Assembly: GCF_000701345.1 (NCBI RefSeq)
Contig: NZ_JNIJ01000033.1
Span: 18,032-82,031 of the forward strand
Direction of reading: 5' to 3'
DNA: 64,000 nt
Origin: Bradyrhizobium sp. URHD0069
GTDB taxonomy: Bacteria > Pseudomonadota > Alphaproteobacteria > Rhizobiales > Xanthobacteraceae
Below are positions 42,621 through 50,912 of this stretch, in pieces. The position numbers were made by a program, and so were the translations under genes. Each line of letters opens with the position of its first letter. Within the stretch, counting starts at the first letter, position 1. The notes below the pieces were generated by a model. The model made no database searches. It worked only from the letters and a program-made list of their open reading frames with translations, and was not told where the DNA came from.

Positions 42621-43991
42621 ATGGATGTCAATCGCCGCCACCTCATCGGAGCATCCGCAGCCGGCGTTGCCGGCGCGCTCGCAATGTCGCCTGACGCGGC
42701 GCGGGCTGCGCCGCTGACATCGACGCTCGGGCGCGACGCCAGCCAGTATGGCGTCCGGCCCGGCAGCCCCGACGACCAGACAAAAGCCCTGCAGCGCGCG
42801 ATCGACGAGGCGGCGCGCACGCAAATCCCGCTGGCGCTGCCGCCCGGCGTCTACCGCACCGGAATGCTTCGCCTGCAGAACGGCACCCAACTGATTGGCG
42901 TGCGCGGCGCAACCAAACTCGTTTTCAACGGCGGCGCGTCGATGCTTCAGGGCGAAGGCGCTGGCAGCATTGGCCTCACGAGCATCACGCTCGACGGCGG
43001 CGGCATCCCGCTGCCAACGCGGCGCGGCCTCATCCATTGCAGCGGCGGACGCGATGTCCGCATCGTCGATTGCGAGATCATCGGCAGCGGCGGCAACGGG
43101 ATCTGGCTCGAGAGCGTCTCCGGCGACGTCAGCGGCAACATCATCACCAGCACCGCCACCACGGCGATCGTGTCGTTCGACGCGCAGGGCTTGCTGGTTT
43201 CGCGCAATACCATTTTGGGCACCAACGACAACGGCATCGAAATCCTGCGCACCTCGATCGGCGACGACGGCACGCAGGTGCTCGACAATCGCATCGAGGA
43301 CATCAAGGCGGGTCCCGGCGGCTCCGGACAATATGGCAACGCCATCAATGCGTTTCGCGCCGGCAACGTGATCGTGCGGGGAAATCGGATTCGCAACTGC
43401 GACTATTCGGCGGTGCGCGGTAATTCGGCGTCCAACATCCAGATCACTGGCAACAGCGTCAGCGACGTTCGCGAGGTCGCACTGTATTCGGAATTTTCGT
43501 TCGAGGGCGCGGTGATCGCCAACAACACCGTCGACGGCGCGGCTTTGGGTGTTTCAGTTTGTAATTTCAACGAGGGCGGACGCATCGCGGCCGTGCAGGG
43601 CAACATCATTCGCAACCTGCTGCCGAAGCGGCCGATCGGCACCGCGCCGGATGACGACGCCGGCATCGGCATCTATGTCGAGGCCGACACCTCGGTGTCA
43701 GGGAATGTGATCGAGAACGCGCCGTCGTTCGGCATCATCGCCGGCTGGGGAAAATACCTGCGCGATGTCGTGATAACAGGCAACGTGATCCGCAACGCCT
43801 ATGTCGGCGTCGGTGTGTCGGTGGTGCCTGGCGCGGGCACCGCCTTGGTCAACAACAACATGATCTCGGAAACGCCGCGCGGCGCCGTCGTCGGCCTCGA
43901 CCACGCGCGGCCGATGACGCCGGATCTCGCAGCCGAAGGCGCGCAACGCTTTACTCAGGTGGTGGTTGGGACAAATGCGGTGAGAAGGTAG
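42621..43991 (+). CDS. Tat-exported right-handed beta-helix protein, TIGR03808 family
   Basis: A 456-residue protein with a twin-arginine signal (MDVNRRHLIGASAAGVAGAL, cleavage near AARA). The body carries pectate-lyase-like beta-helix repeats rich in N, G and I (SGNIITSTATTAIVSFDAQG, NDNGIEILRTSIGDDGTQV, VRGNRIRNCDYSAVRGNSAS). This is the TIGR03808 family, described only as a TAT-translocated repetitive protein in Bradyrhizobium relatives; substrate and role unknown. The start is chosen for the RR motif at residues 5-6. Confidence 0.88.
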   Translation: MDVNRRHLIGASAAGVAGALAMSPDAARAAPLTSTLGRDASQYGVRPGSPDDQTKALQRAIDEAARTQIPLALPPGVYRTGMLRLQNGTQLIGVRGATKLVFNGGASMLQGEGAGSIGLTSITLDGGGIPLPTRRGLIHCSGGRDVRIVDCEIIGSGGNGIWLESVSGDVSGNIITSTATTAIVSFDAQGLLVSRNTILGTNDNGIEILRTSIGDDGTQVLDNRIEDIKAGPGGSGQYGNAINAFRAGNVIVRGNRIRNCDYSAVRGNSASNIQITGNSVSDVREVALYSEFSFEGAVIANNTVDGAALGVSVCNFNEGGRIAAVQGNIIRNLLPKRPIGTAPDDDAGIGIYVEADTSVSGNVIENAPSFGIIAGWGKYLRDVVITGNVIRNAYVGVGVSVVPGAGTALVNNNMISETPRGAVVGLDHARPMTPDLAAEGAQRFTQVVVGTNAVRR

Positions 43992-44012
43992 ATAGTGACA
44001 GTGGCTGATGTC

Positions 44013-44083
44013 CGTCATCCCGGCGTAACGGCTTCGCCGTTATCGCTGGGGGTCCGAGCTCTTGCCGAGCCTCGCAGGATGAC
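44013..44083. repeat. Short interspersed repeat between two genes
   Basis: GTCATCCCGGCGTAACGGCT with TCGCCGTTATCGCTGGGGGT and an end in CGCAGGATGAC. Inverted GTCATCC/GGATGAC ends and an inner hairpin AACGGCTTCGCCGTT. It occupies most of the space between the TIGR03808 gene and the next stop codon. Confidence 0.65.
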
Positions 44084-44102
44084 AGCCGTGGGCAGACTGC
44101 CC

Positions 44103-44582
44103 CTACAATGTATTTCGAAGCAGCGGATAGCGTTCCGCTATTGCGGTTATCTCCAGCTCCGAAGCGTGGTCCATCGCAGGCGCTGAAGGTGCGTCATCCG
44201 AGCTCACGTGATCACTTTCCACGGCGGCGATCAAGGCATCTGATGATGCCGGCTCCTCCGGGATCTCCGCCGCCTGCACCTCAAGCCGATGAACCCGATC
44301 GCCCAAGGTGTGGCCGCGCGGCAATGTCGCTGCAGTGCGACCGAGCCCGCGGATATCGACGGCTGAATTGTCGTGGGCGGCCGCGCGCAGCAACAGATCG
44401 CGCCAGATTTCCACCGCCGCCTTGGCCTCCCGGATTTTCTCCAGAAATACAGTTTCGGTGTGGTAGCGGCGCCAGCGGCCGGTCTCGAAAAGTTCGGTGA
44501 GATGCTCCAGCCGTTGCTCGGCAAGGGCGCACCAGCGTGCGACCGTGCCGCGGCCTCGTGCCACGTCTGCTCGATGTGTCAT
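44103..44582 (-). CDS. TIGR03809-like conserved hypothetical protein
   Basis: A 159-residue soluble protein. The N-terminal half (MTHRADVARGRGTVARWCAL, EQRLEHLTELFETGRWRRYH, FLEKIREAKAAVEIWRDLLL) matches a family I recall as TIGR03809, restricted to Bradyrhizobium and Rhodopseudomonas and found beside TIGR03808 genes. The second half is acidic and weakly conserved. It is convergent with the TIGR03808 gene. No function is known; the neighbourhood suggests they serve the same process. Confidence 0.75.
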   Translation of the reverse strand: MTHRADVARGRGTVARWCALAEQRLEHLTELFETGRWRRYHTETVFLEKIREAKAAVEIWRDLLLRAAAHDNSAVDIRGLGRTAATLPRGHTLGDRVHRLEVQAAEIPEEPASSDALIAAVESDHVSSDDAPSAPAMDHASELEITAIAERYPLLRNTL

Positions 44583-44810
44583 GAACCAGCCCGCAAAGAG
44601 GAAGAACGGACGCGACGCAACGGGGACGAATCAGTTGGACGTGACAGCTATATTCTGTGGAAAACTTTCTGCGTTGTCCAGTGAGCGACCGCATAAGGGG
44701 CCCGCGGTCGAAAGTCAGCCGCAGGAGTTAGCGGTTTTCCTATCTACTCCACAGTCAAGCCGCATGCGAGCATGGTGGATCTGCGATCGGCTCCTCACAG
44801 GAAACCGTTA

Positions 44811-44901
44811 TCGAAAGCGGACGATCCAGTACGCCGCAGCGTCGAGGTTAAATGGCTGAAGCTCTGGAATACTGGGTCGCCCGATCAGCCGGGCGATGAC
44901 A
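44811..44901. repeat. Partial copy of an interspersed repeat
   Basis: AAAGCGGACGATCCAGTA at 44813-44830 repeats the block in the element at 41686-41787; the end CTGGAATACTGGGTCGCCCG with CCGGGCGATGAC is a related inverted end. It lies within the 654-base gene-free stretch between the TIGR03809-like gene and the subtilase gene. Apart from this and the hairpin at 44952, nothing was recognised there. Confidence 0.6.
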
Positions 44902-44951
44902 GTCCGATTCGTGGAGCGTATGGGCCGATGGGCGCTTCCCCGGAAACGAAA

Positions 44952-44981
44952 GACCCGTCCGGGGGGACAACCGGACGGGTC
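44952..44981 (-). terminator. Strong hairpin, probable terminator for the leftward operon
   Basis: GACCCGTCCGG and CCGGACGGGTC form a perfect 11-bp stem with an 8-base loop. On the complement it is followed by TTTCGTTT. It lies about 255 bases past the subtilase stop, so it may end that transcript. Confidence 0.55.
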
Positions 44982-45236
44982 ATGCCATATGGGCGCTTGG
45001 GTGGATGGGCGCTCGCGCCGAATACAGCCTCGATGGGGAGGGATTACCGCTCCCACAGATATTGGTCGCGGGAGGGAGCAGCGCGTTCAAATCATCAGTC
45101 GATTTTTTGCGTTTTTTGGCAGGCGTATTGGGGCGGGAACCTGTTGCGGGGCGGCGCGATTGGCTTCCCCAATGGCCGATTTACCGGAGGCCGCGGCGGC
45201 AGCCGGCTGGTCCAAGGCCCTGATGGCAGGAACATC

Positions 45237-46493
45237 CTACCGGCCCGAAACATTTTCAGCCGCCGGCGGCAGCGGAGCCGCCGCGACTGGCAACGCCGGG
45301 GCGATGGAGACCGCCGTGACCGCTGCGTAGGCATCCGCCTCTCCCGCGCCGAACAAATCGTCGCGGCCGGGTGCGCCGAGATCGCGGGCCGTTTTCATCA
45401 GGATCGCACGCACCTCTCCCGGCTTCAACGCCGGATTGCGCTCCAGCATCAGCGCCACAAGGCCGCTGACATAGGCCGCGGAAAACGAGGTGCCGGACGC
45501 CATCTGATATTTTTCGTCCGGTGCGGGCAGAAAAATATCGACGCCGGGAGCGGATAGCGCGATATGGCTGCCGCGGCTCGACGCCGTAAACAACCTGCCC
45601 TGGACGTCAGTGGCGCTGACCGCAATCACGTTCGGACTGGCCGCGGGATACAGCGGCGGCGATTTCGCTCCGGCATTGCCGCTGGCCGCGACCAGCACGA
45701 TGCCCCTGGCGGCGGTAGCGCTGAGACCGCGCTCGATCAACGCATCCTTGGGACCGGCGAAGCTCATATTGACGATCTGCGCGCCATGCAGCGCTGCATA
45801 ATCGAGCGCCTTCAGGATCACGTACGACGTGCTTTCCGCACCACTCCGCGCCGCGCCGAACGCACGGATCGCCAAAATCCTGGCCTCCGGCGCGCTGCCC
45901 ATCAGCCGCGCGTGCGACACGATCGCGCCGGCAACGCCGGTGCCGTGGACATGCGGACCTTCCTTGCTGCCAAGCGCATCGAAAGTATCTCCGATTGAGT
46001 TCATGAGTTCCGGATGTTTGGCGTCTATTCCGGAATCGATCACGGCGATGGTGACATTGGCGCCGTGCGCCAGGGTGTGCGCCTCGGTCAATCGAAGCTT
46101 CAGAAGCGCATATTGCGCGGGATCGCCTTCGCTCAACACCGCCTTCTGATCCTGCAGCACATAACGGAAGTTGGGCTGCACCGAGCGAACGCTGGGGTGC
46201 GCGGCAAGCTCATTGCTCACCTTCTGCACCGTCCGGCGATCGGCAATGCGGAACAGGCCGATGGTGGCGCCGACAAGCGGAAAATTCTGCGACTGCAAAC
46301 GCATGAGGCCATGGCGTCGCGCCAATTCGTCGGTCTGCGCGCCGGATAGCGAGCCGTCGATCTCGGCCACGATTTCATTGGCGATCGTCCGGGAATCGAG
46401 GACTGTCTGCGAAACATTGCGGCGGGAGTTGCTGTCCTTGTTCTTGCTCTTGCCCGACGATCCGCCGTTGCCGCTGCCATCGGCCGAGGACAC
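45237..46493 (-). CDS. Subtilisin-like serine peptidase (S8), export leader out of frame
   Basis: The readable part is 418 residues. A propeptide-like domain spans about 35-110 (NEIVAEIDGSLSGAQTDELA, HPSVRSVQPNFRYVL). The subtilase domain has the catalytic Asp (153, VIDSGIDAKH), His (183, GPHVHGTGVAGA) and Ser (near 334, ASGTSFSAAYVSGL). The first usable start in this frame is GTG at 46493 (MSSADGSGNGG), without a signal peptide. The frame stays open upstream and encodes YPSCSYAYRGSDGECSNK, the expected continuation of the leader that lies in another frame. The gene ends with an Ala/Pro-rich tail. Confidence 0.85.
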   Translation of the reverse strand: MSSADGSGNGGSSGKSKNKDSNSRRNVSQTVLDSRTIANEIVAEIDGSLSGAQTDELARRHGLMRLQSQNFPLVGATIGLFRIADRRTVQKVSNELAAHPSVRSVQPNFRYVLQDQKAVLSEGDPAQYALLKLRLTEAHTLAHGANVTIAVIDSGIDAKHPELMNSIGDTFDALGSKEGPHVHGTGVAGAIVSHARLMGSAPEARILAIRAFGAARSGAESTSYVILKALDYAALHGAQIVNMSFAGPKDALIERGLSATAARGIVLVAASGNAGAKSPPLYPAASPNVIAVSATDVQGRLFTASSRGSHIALSAPGVDIFLPAPDEKYQMASGTSFSAAYVSGLVALMLERNPALKPGEVRAILMKTARDLGAPGRDDLFGAGEADAYAAVTAVSIAPALPVAAAPLPPAAENVSGR

Positions 46494-46550
46494 CGGCTTG
46501 TTCGAGCATTCGCCGTCGCTGCCGCGATAGGCGTAGCTGCAGGAGGGATA

Positions 46551-46773
46551 GGTCGGTCGTCGGGTTAGGTGCCGTTCTGCCGACTGCTGTAATCCCCCCG
46601 CCGATGTTCGGATTGATCCGCGGCGTCACGGTCGAATTGATGCCTGGAATTCGCGACTGAACGTTGAGGTTAGGCGAGCGCATGACGCTTTGCGCCTGAA
46701 CTACTGAGCCATCGAGGTCCGCAAACGACAAAGCCGCTACCGCAAAAGCCAGCGCCGCACGCCGCGTCTTCAT
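46551..46773 (-). pseudogene. Out-of-frame N-terminus and signal peptide of the S8 peptidase
   Basis: The frame from ATG 46773 encodes MKTRRAALAFAVAALSFADL, then DGSVVQAQ (a signal peptide), then RSPNLNVQSRIPGINSTVTP and NPNIGGGITAVGRTAPNPTT. After GACCGACC (around 46550) the protein-like sense jumps by one base to YPSCSYAYRG in the frame of the protease. A one-base insertion or two-base deletion in this stretch explains it. It is either a true frameshift (a secreted protease lost its leader) or a sequencing or assembly error. Confidence 0.75.
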
Positions 46774-46839
46774 CCGCCAGCTAGCATCATTGTGGACCAT
46801 GAGACCTCGGGCTTATGCGGTCGAGGAAGCGCTACGCTC

Positions 46840-47535
46840 CTACTGCGCAGCCACCGCAAGACTGATGATCTTCTCGCGTTGCAGCTTGCTCATCAGCCCG
46901 GCAATCTCATCCCTCGTCATCGCCTTGTTGCCGAATTGCAGCCGAAACATGCCACCCTTGGCGCCGCCGACGATCGAGGCCTGATAGCTGTCGAGCAGCG
47001 CCGTAATGTCGGCGACGCGTGCGTCCGGCGCGAACCGCACCAGCGCACGTGGCGGACCTTCCGTCCCCAAGGAGCGGGTGACGGGCTCGTTCATGCTCAA
47101 CGACGCCGTCTGGAACGACGACGCCTGGTTCTTCACCAGCACCGCACCGATCACGCCGGCTTGTAACAATAGCGCCAGCGCGCCCAGGCCCGCCGACCAG
47201 GCCAGCGTCCGTGGCGAGAGCCTTGCGAAAAATTCCGAGATCCGCGCGGAGAGATTGAGCGACGCCGACGGGCTGCGCGCCGGCTCTCCGTCGATCGCCG
47301 CAAACAGCTTCTGCATAACGCGCGAGGACGGCGCACCGAGGCTTTCGTTGAGATGAATGGTTTCGGCGTACTCTTCCCGGATCACGGCGTATTGCCTGGC
47401 AAGCTCGGGATCGCGGGCGAGCGCTTCGTCGACCCGGCGGGCATCGCGCGCATTCAGCGTGCCGGCCGCATGCCAGGGCAACAGCATTTCCATTTCGCTG
47501 GGCTCTTGCGCCAGTACTTTTTTGCTCATCGCCAT
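46840..47535 (-). CDS. Membrane anti-sigma factor
   Basis: A 231-residue partner of the ECF sigma factor encoded upstream; its ATG overlaps the sigma stop codon (TGATG). The cytoplasmic part (1-110) holds the sigma-binding helices (MLLPWHAAGTLNARDARRVD, YAVIREEYAETIHLNESLG) with no zinc-finger HxxxCxxC. One membrane helix spans about 111-134. The periplasmic end (162-231) is a small alpha/beta domain, ALVRFAPDARVADITALLDS with ASIVGGAKGGMFRLQFG, which I compare with subtilase propeptides. The gene between it and the leftward end encodes a subtilase. Confidence 0.85.
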   Translation of the reverse strand: MAMSKKVLAQEPSEMEMLLPWHAAGTLNARDARRVDEALARDPELARQYAVIREEYAETIHLNESLGAPSSRVMQKLFAAIDGEPARSPSASLNLSARISEFFARLSPRTLAWSAGLGALALLLQAGVIGAVLVKNQASSFQTASLSMNEPVTRSLGTEGPPRALVRFAPDARVADITALLDSYQASIVGGAKGGMFRLQFGNKAMTRDEIAGLMSKLQREKIISLAVAAQ

Positions 47536-48104
47536 CAGGGCCAGCCTCGTTCCAAGCCGGCCGCCTTCAGCAGTTCGGCCAATTTCTTGCGCGCATAAAA
47601 CAAGCGGGTCTTCACAGTGTTTTCCGGGATGCCGACGATTTCAGCTACCTCTGCCACGGACTTCTCGTGGTAGTAGACAAGATCGACGATCTCCCGATGT
47701 TCCGGCGAAAGTGCGGTCAGGCACTTGCGCAACGCACCGCTGGTATCCTTCTTCTGCACCGCCACTTCGGGATCGTCGGAGGTATCCTCGATCGCGTTGG
47801 CGGCCTCGTCGTCCAGTTCAACGTCCTTCCTGCGGCGCAGCGCCGACAGGGCCTTGAAGCGTGTAATTGCCAAGAGCCAGGTGGAAACGGCGGATCGGCC
47901 TTCGAACTTGCCGGCCTGGCGCCACACATCGAGAAAAACCTCACTGATGAGGTCTTCCGCGACCTGTTCATTGCGCACCAGCCGCAACCCGAAGCGAAAC
48001 ACCCTGACATGGTGCCTTCCGTACAGCACCTGCATGGCGAGGCGGTCGCCTTGAGCGATCCGAGCGATCAGGACGTCGTCCGAAGCCGCCTGTGTCGCAC
48101 TCAA
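47535..48104 (-). CDS. ECF-type sigma-70 factor
   Basis: A 189-residue extracytoplasmic-function sigma factor. Region 2 is LVRNEQVAEDLISEVFLDVW with GRSAVSTWLLAITRFKALSA; region 4 is LSPEHREIVDLVYYHEKSVA and IVGIPENTVKTRLFYARKKL. The start is a TTG at 48104 in the opening MSATQAASDDVLIARIAQGD; no better codon is in frame nearby. It is the first gene of the leftward set sigma, anti-sigma, subtilase. Confidence 0.93.
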   Translation of the reverse strand: MSATQAASDDVLIARIAQGDRLAMQVLYGRHHVRVFRFGLRLVRNEQVAEDLISEVFLDVWRQAGKFEGRSAVSTWLLAITRFKALSALRRRKDVELDDEAANAIEDTSDDPEVAVQKKDTSGALRKCLTALSPEHREIVDLVYYHEKSVAEVAEIVGIPENTVKTRLFYARKKLAELLKAAGLERGWP

Positions 48105-48517
48105 TGGCCGTCTCGCAAGGTTGGTCGGGTTGGGTTGCCGGGTGGTTCGATTGCAAAGGCAAGATTCTTCAGATTATCGCAATAGCCCGCCCGTATCTGT
48201 GATGTCCCGCACAAATGGTCATTTCCAACCGACCCTCGGGTGTACGGCAAAGGATAAACGGAAGGGGTATCATAATACAGCGGCCCTTCCCACCCCGCAG
48301 ATCTCGGGCGCTACCAAGGCTTGATCGCGGCAGCATTCGCTTGGTCCGTTCGCCTGGCGCCCGGCAGATTCGCCACCCTACCCTGATCCAGCTGATTTCC
48401 ATTGCCAAACAAGGACAACGGAAACTTTCGATCGACCAGATTCGGCAGTGAAAGATACCAAACCTAAAGGCTTTGCTCCCTAGAGTTCCGCCTCAGGTAT
48501 TCCACCGACGGCGGGAC
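48105..48517. other. Divergent promoter region, 413 bases
   Basis: Between the ECF sigma gene (leftward) and the diguanylate cyclase gene (rightward). It should contain the promoter of each. I did not find a clear ECF promoter motif, a repeat or an RNA gene here. Short open frames on both strands carry no family resemblance. Confidence 0.5.
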
Positions 48518-49666
48518 ATGAGCAGCGCAGCTTCATTGCTTGAAGACCGGAGCGCCGACCATGCGCCCGCGCGCCCCGATGGGCTGACGTCGGAGGTGCT
48601 GAAGCGCCGCGTCGGCCAGCGCCGTCAAATGCTCGCCGTGCAGGTCGTCAGTTGCTCGCTGAGTACGCTGATCCTGTTGGTCTATTGTTACGCCGGCACG
48701 ATTTCGATCGTCATTCCCACGGCCTATTTCGTGTCCGGCGTAGGGCTGACGGGATTTTTTCTCGTACTGTCCGAAGCCCATTTCAACGACAGGTTCGAGG
48801 ATCACTATCTCACGGTCTTTCAGGTCGGCGGCCATGTCGCGCTCCGGCTCGGCTTCCTGCTGGCGGCACCGGAAATCGGCTACGTTTTTCTCAGCGTCGT
48901 GTTCTTGATTTTCGGATTCGGCGCGCTGCGGATGACTCCCCGGCAGGCAACCATTGCGTGGACCCTCACGGTAGTGGGTTTGGCTCCGATTTTTTTCTTT
49001 ACCAGCACGCCGATCGGCATGCCCGTTGACACCCATGCCGAACGTTTTGCCGCGACGCTGTGTTACGTGCTGACGATTGGACAATGTGCGTTTGTCGGAC
49101 TGTACGGCAGTTCAATGCGGAAAATGCTCTATGACCGCAGCTTCGAACTCAAGGCGGCCTATAAGCGCATCGAAGAGCTTGCCGAACTCGACGAGCTGAC
49201 CGGCTCGCTCAACCGTGGCTGCATCATGCGAATGCTGGTTGACGAGATCGCCCGCGCCCACCGCAGCAAGACGCCCTGCTCGATCGCGCTGATCGATCTC
49301 GACTGGTTCAAGCGCATCAACGACGCCTACGGCCACCCCACCGGCGATGAAGTGCTCAGGGCGTTCGCCATCACCGTGTTCGCGAACATCCGCGCTATCG
49401 ACAAGTTCGGCCGTTACGGCGGCGAAGAATTCTTGCTGGTACTTCCCGACACACCCCATGATACTGCCGCACGCATCCTTGACCGGCTGCGGGCAATCGT
49501 CGCCGATCTCGACTGGAGCGCGTTCTCACCGGACATGCGGGTGACGATTTCCGCAGGCGTGGTGACGCTGAGGCCGGATGAGACCGACGATGCATTTTTC
49601 GCCCGCGCCGACAACGCGCTCTATGCGGCCAAGGCACGAGGCCGTAACCGCATCGCCAGTACCTGA
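48518..49666 (+). CDS. Membrane-bound diguanylate cyclase (GGDEF)
   Basis: A 382-residue enzyme that makes cyclic di-GMP from two GTP. Residues about 40-215 form six or so membrane helices (LAVQVVSCSLSTLILLVYCY, IGYVFLSVVFLIFGFGALRM). The GGDEF domain follows a short coiled helix (FELKAAYKRIEELAELDELT). The active-site motif is GGEEF near 301-305, and the inhibitory RxxD site lies five residues before it (RAIDKFGRYGGEEF), so product feedback is expected. No EAL domain is present. A DUF2336 gene follows on the same strand. Confidence 0.93.
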   Translation: MSSAASLLEDRSADHAPARPDGLTSEVLKRRVGQRRQMLAVQVVSCSLSTLILLVYCYAGTISIVIPTAYFVSGVGLTGFFLVLSEAHFNDRFEDHYLTVFQVGGHVALRLGFLLAAPEIGYVFLSVVFLIFGFGALRMTPRQATIAWTLTVVGLAPIFFFTSTPIGMPVDTHAERFAATLCYVLTIGQCAFVGLYGSSMRKMLYDRSFELKAAYKRIEELAELDELTGSLNRGCIMRMLVDEIARAHRSKTPCSIALIDLDWFKRINDAYGHPTGDEVLRAFAITVFANIRAIDKFGRYGGEEFLLVLPDTPHDTAARILDRLRAIVADLDWSAFSPDMRVTISAGVVTLRPDETDDAFFARADNALYAAKARGRNRIAST

Positions 49667-49739
49667 TCCGATCACTTCACTTACCGGGGACCAAGAAATC
49701 GTCGCTGGTCAAGATATCCGAATGCTCCAGGATAGAGTC

Positions 49740-50849
49740 ATGAGTTCGAAAGTCGCCTCCCCTTCCGAAAGCCTGCTCGACGAGTTGCAGGCCACGCTTA
49801 CGCACGGGACAGTGGCGCGCCGGGTCGAAACCCTGCGCCGCGTGACCGATCTTTTCCTCAATGGCGCGGTGGATTATTCGGGCGAACAGATCGAACTGTT
49901 TGACGACGTGTTCCAATGCCTGATGCTTCACATCGAGGCCTCGGCCAAGGCGCTGCTCGCCAATCGTCTGGCGCCGATCGATAACGCGCCGCCGCTCACC
50001 GTCCGCGCGCTGGCATTCGACGATCTCATCGAGGTCGCCGCTCCGGTGCTGTCGCGCTCGGAGCGGCTCGACGACGACGCGCTGATTGAAGCGGCACGCA
50101 GCAAGAGTCAGGCGCATTTGATGGCGATTTCGACGCGGAGGGTGCTGAGCGGCGCGGTCACCGACGTGCTGGTGCTGCGTGGCAACGACGAGGTTATCCA
50201 GAGCACTGTCGACAATCCCGGTGCGGAATTCTCCGAACGCGGCTTTAGCCGGCTGGTCGATCGTGCCGAAAGCAACGACAATCTTGCGACCTGCATCGGA
50301 CTGCATCCGACGATTCCGCGGCATCTCTACCTGAGGCTGCTCGCGAAGGCCTCGGTGACGGTGCGGGCGCGGCTCGAGGCCGCCAACCCGCAGCACGCAG
50401 CGGACGTTCCGATCGCACTACGAGAGGCGACGCGGCTCGCGCGTTCCTCAGCCTCGGCCATTACCCAGGAGACGGTAATCGCCCACGGGCTCGTCAAATC
50501 ACTCTACGATGACGGCCGGCTCGACGAATCCCAGGTCGCGGCGTTTGCCGACGCGAGCAAATTCGACGAAGCCAATGCCGCGATTGCAGCGCTCGCCAAC
50601 GTTCCAGTGTCGATCGCCGAGCAAATGATGGTGGAAACCCGTTGCGAGGGTGTCATGATCCTGGCGAAGGTCGCGGGGTTCTCGTGGTCGACGGTGAGGG
50701 CGATCATCAGCATGCGCGACGATCTTTCGGGCATCAAGCCCACGGATCTTGCGGCCTGCAAGACCACCTACGAACGGCTGCGCCCCTCGACCGCGCAGCA
50801 GGTGCTGCGCTTCCACCGCATGCAGCAGGCCTCAGCGCCGGCGGCGTGA
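49740..50849 (+). CDS. Second DUF2336 domain protein
   Basis: A 369-residue soluble helical protein. The DUF2336 pattern is seen in LLDELQATLTHGTVARRVET, RVTDLFLNGAVDYSGEQIEL, FDDVFQCLMLHIEASAKALL and in NLATCIGLHPTIPRHLYLRL. The start at 49740 opens MSSKVASPSESLLD; an in-frame ATG at 49722 is possible. It follows the diguanylate cyclase by 73 bases and probably shares its transcript. It is a distant paralogue of the gene at 13431. A c-di-GMP-linked role is inference from the neighbour. Confidence 0.85.
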   Translation: MSSKVASPSESLLDELQATLTHGTVARRVETLRRVTDLFLNGAVDYSGEQIELFDDVFQCLMLHIEASAKALLANRLAPIDNAPPLTVRALAFDDLIEVAAPVLSRSERLDDDALIEAARSKSQAHLMAISTRRVLSGAVTDVLVLRGNDEVIQSTVDNPGAEFSERGFSRLVDRAESNDNLATCIGLHPTIPRHLYLRLLAKASVTVRARLEAANPQHAADVPIALREATRLARSSASAITQETVIAHGLVKSLYDDGRLDESQVAAFADASKFDEANAAIAALANVPVSIAEQMMVETRCEGVMILAKVAGFSWSTVRAIISMRDDLSGIKPTDLAACKTTYERLRPSTAQQVLRFHRMQQASAPAA

Positions 50850-50912
50850 GCAGGCAATACGCCAGGCGTCACATTCATGTCACCAACGGCGGGACGACAC
50901 TGAATTGCGCCG

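Noticed and set aside
44772..45557. Open frame across the gene-free stretch and the end of the subtilase gene
   Set aside because: It crosses a repeat, a terminator-like hairpin and the antisense of the protease, so it is not a believable protein.
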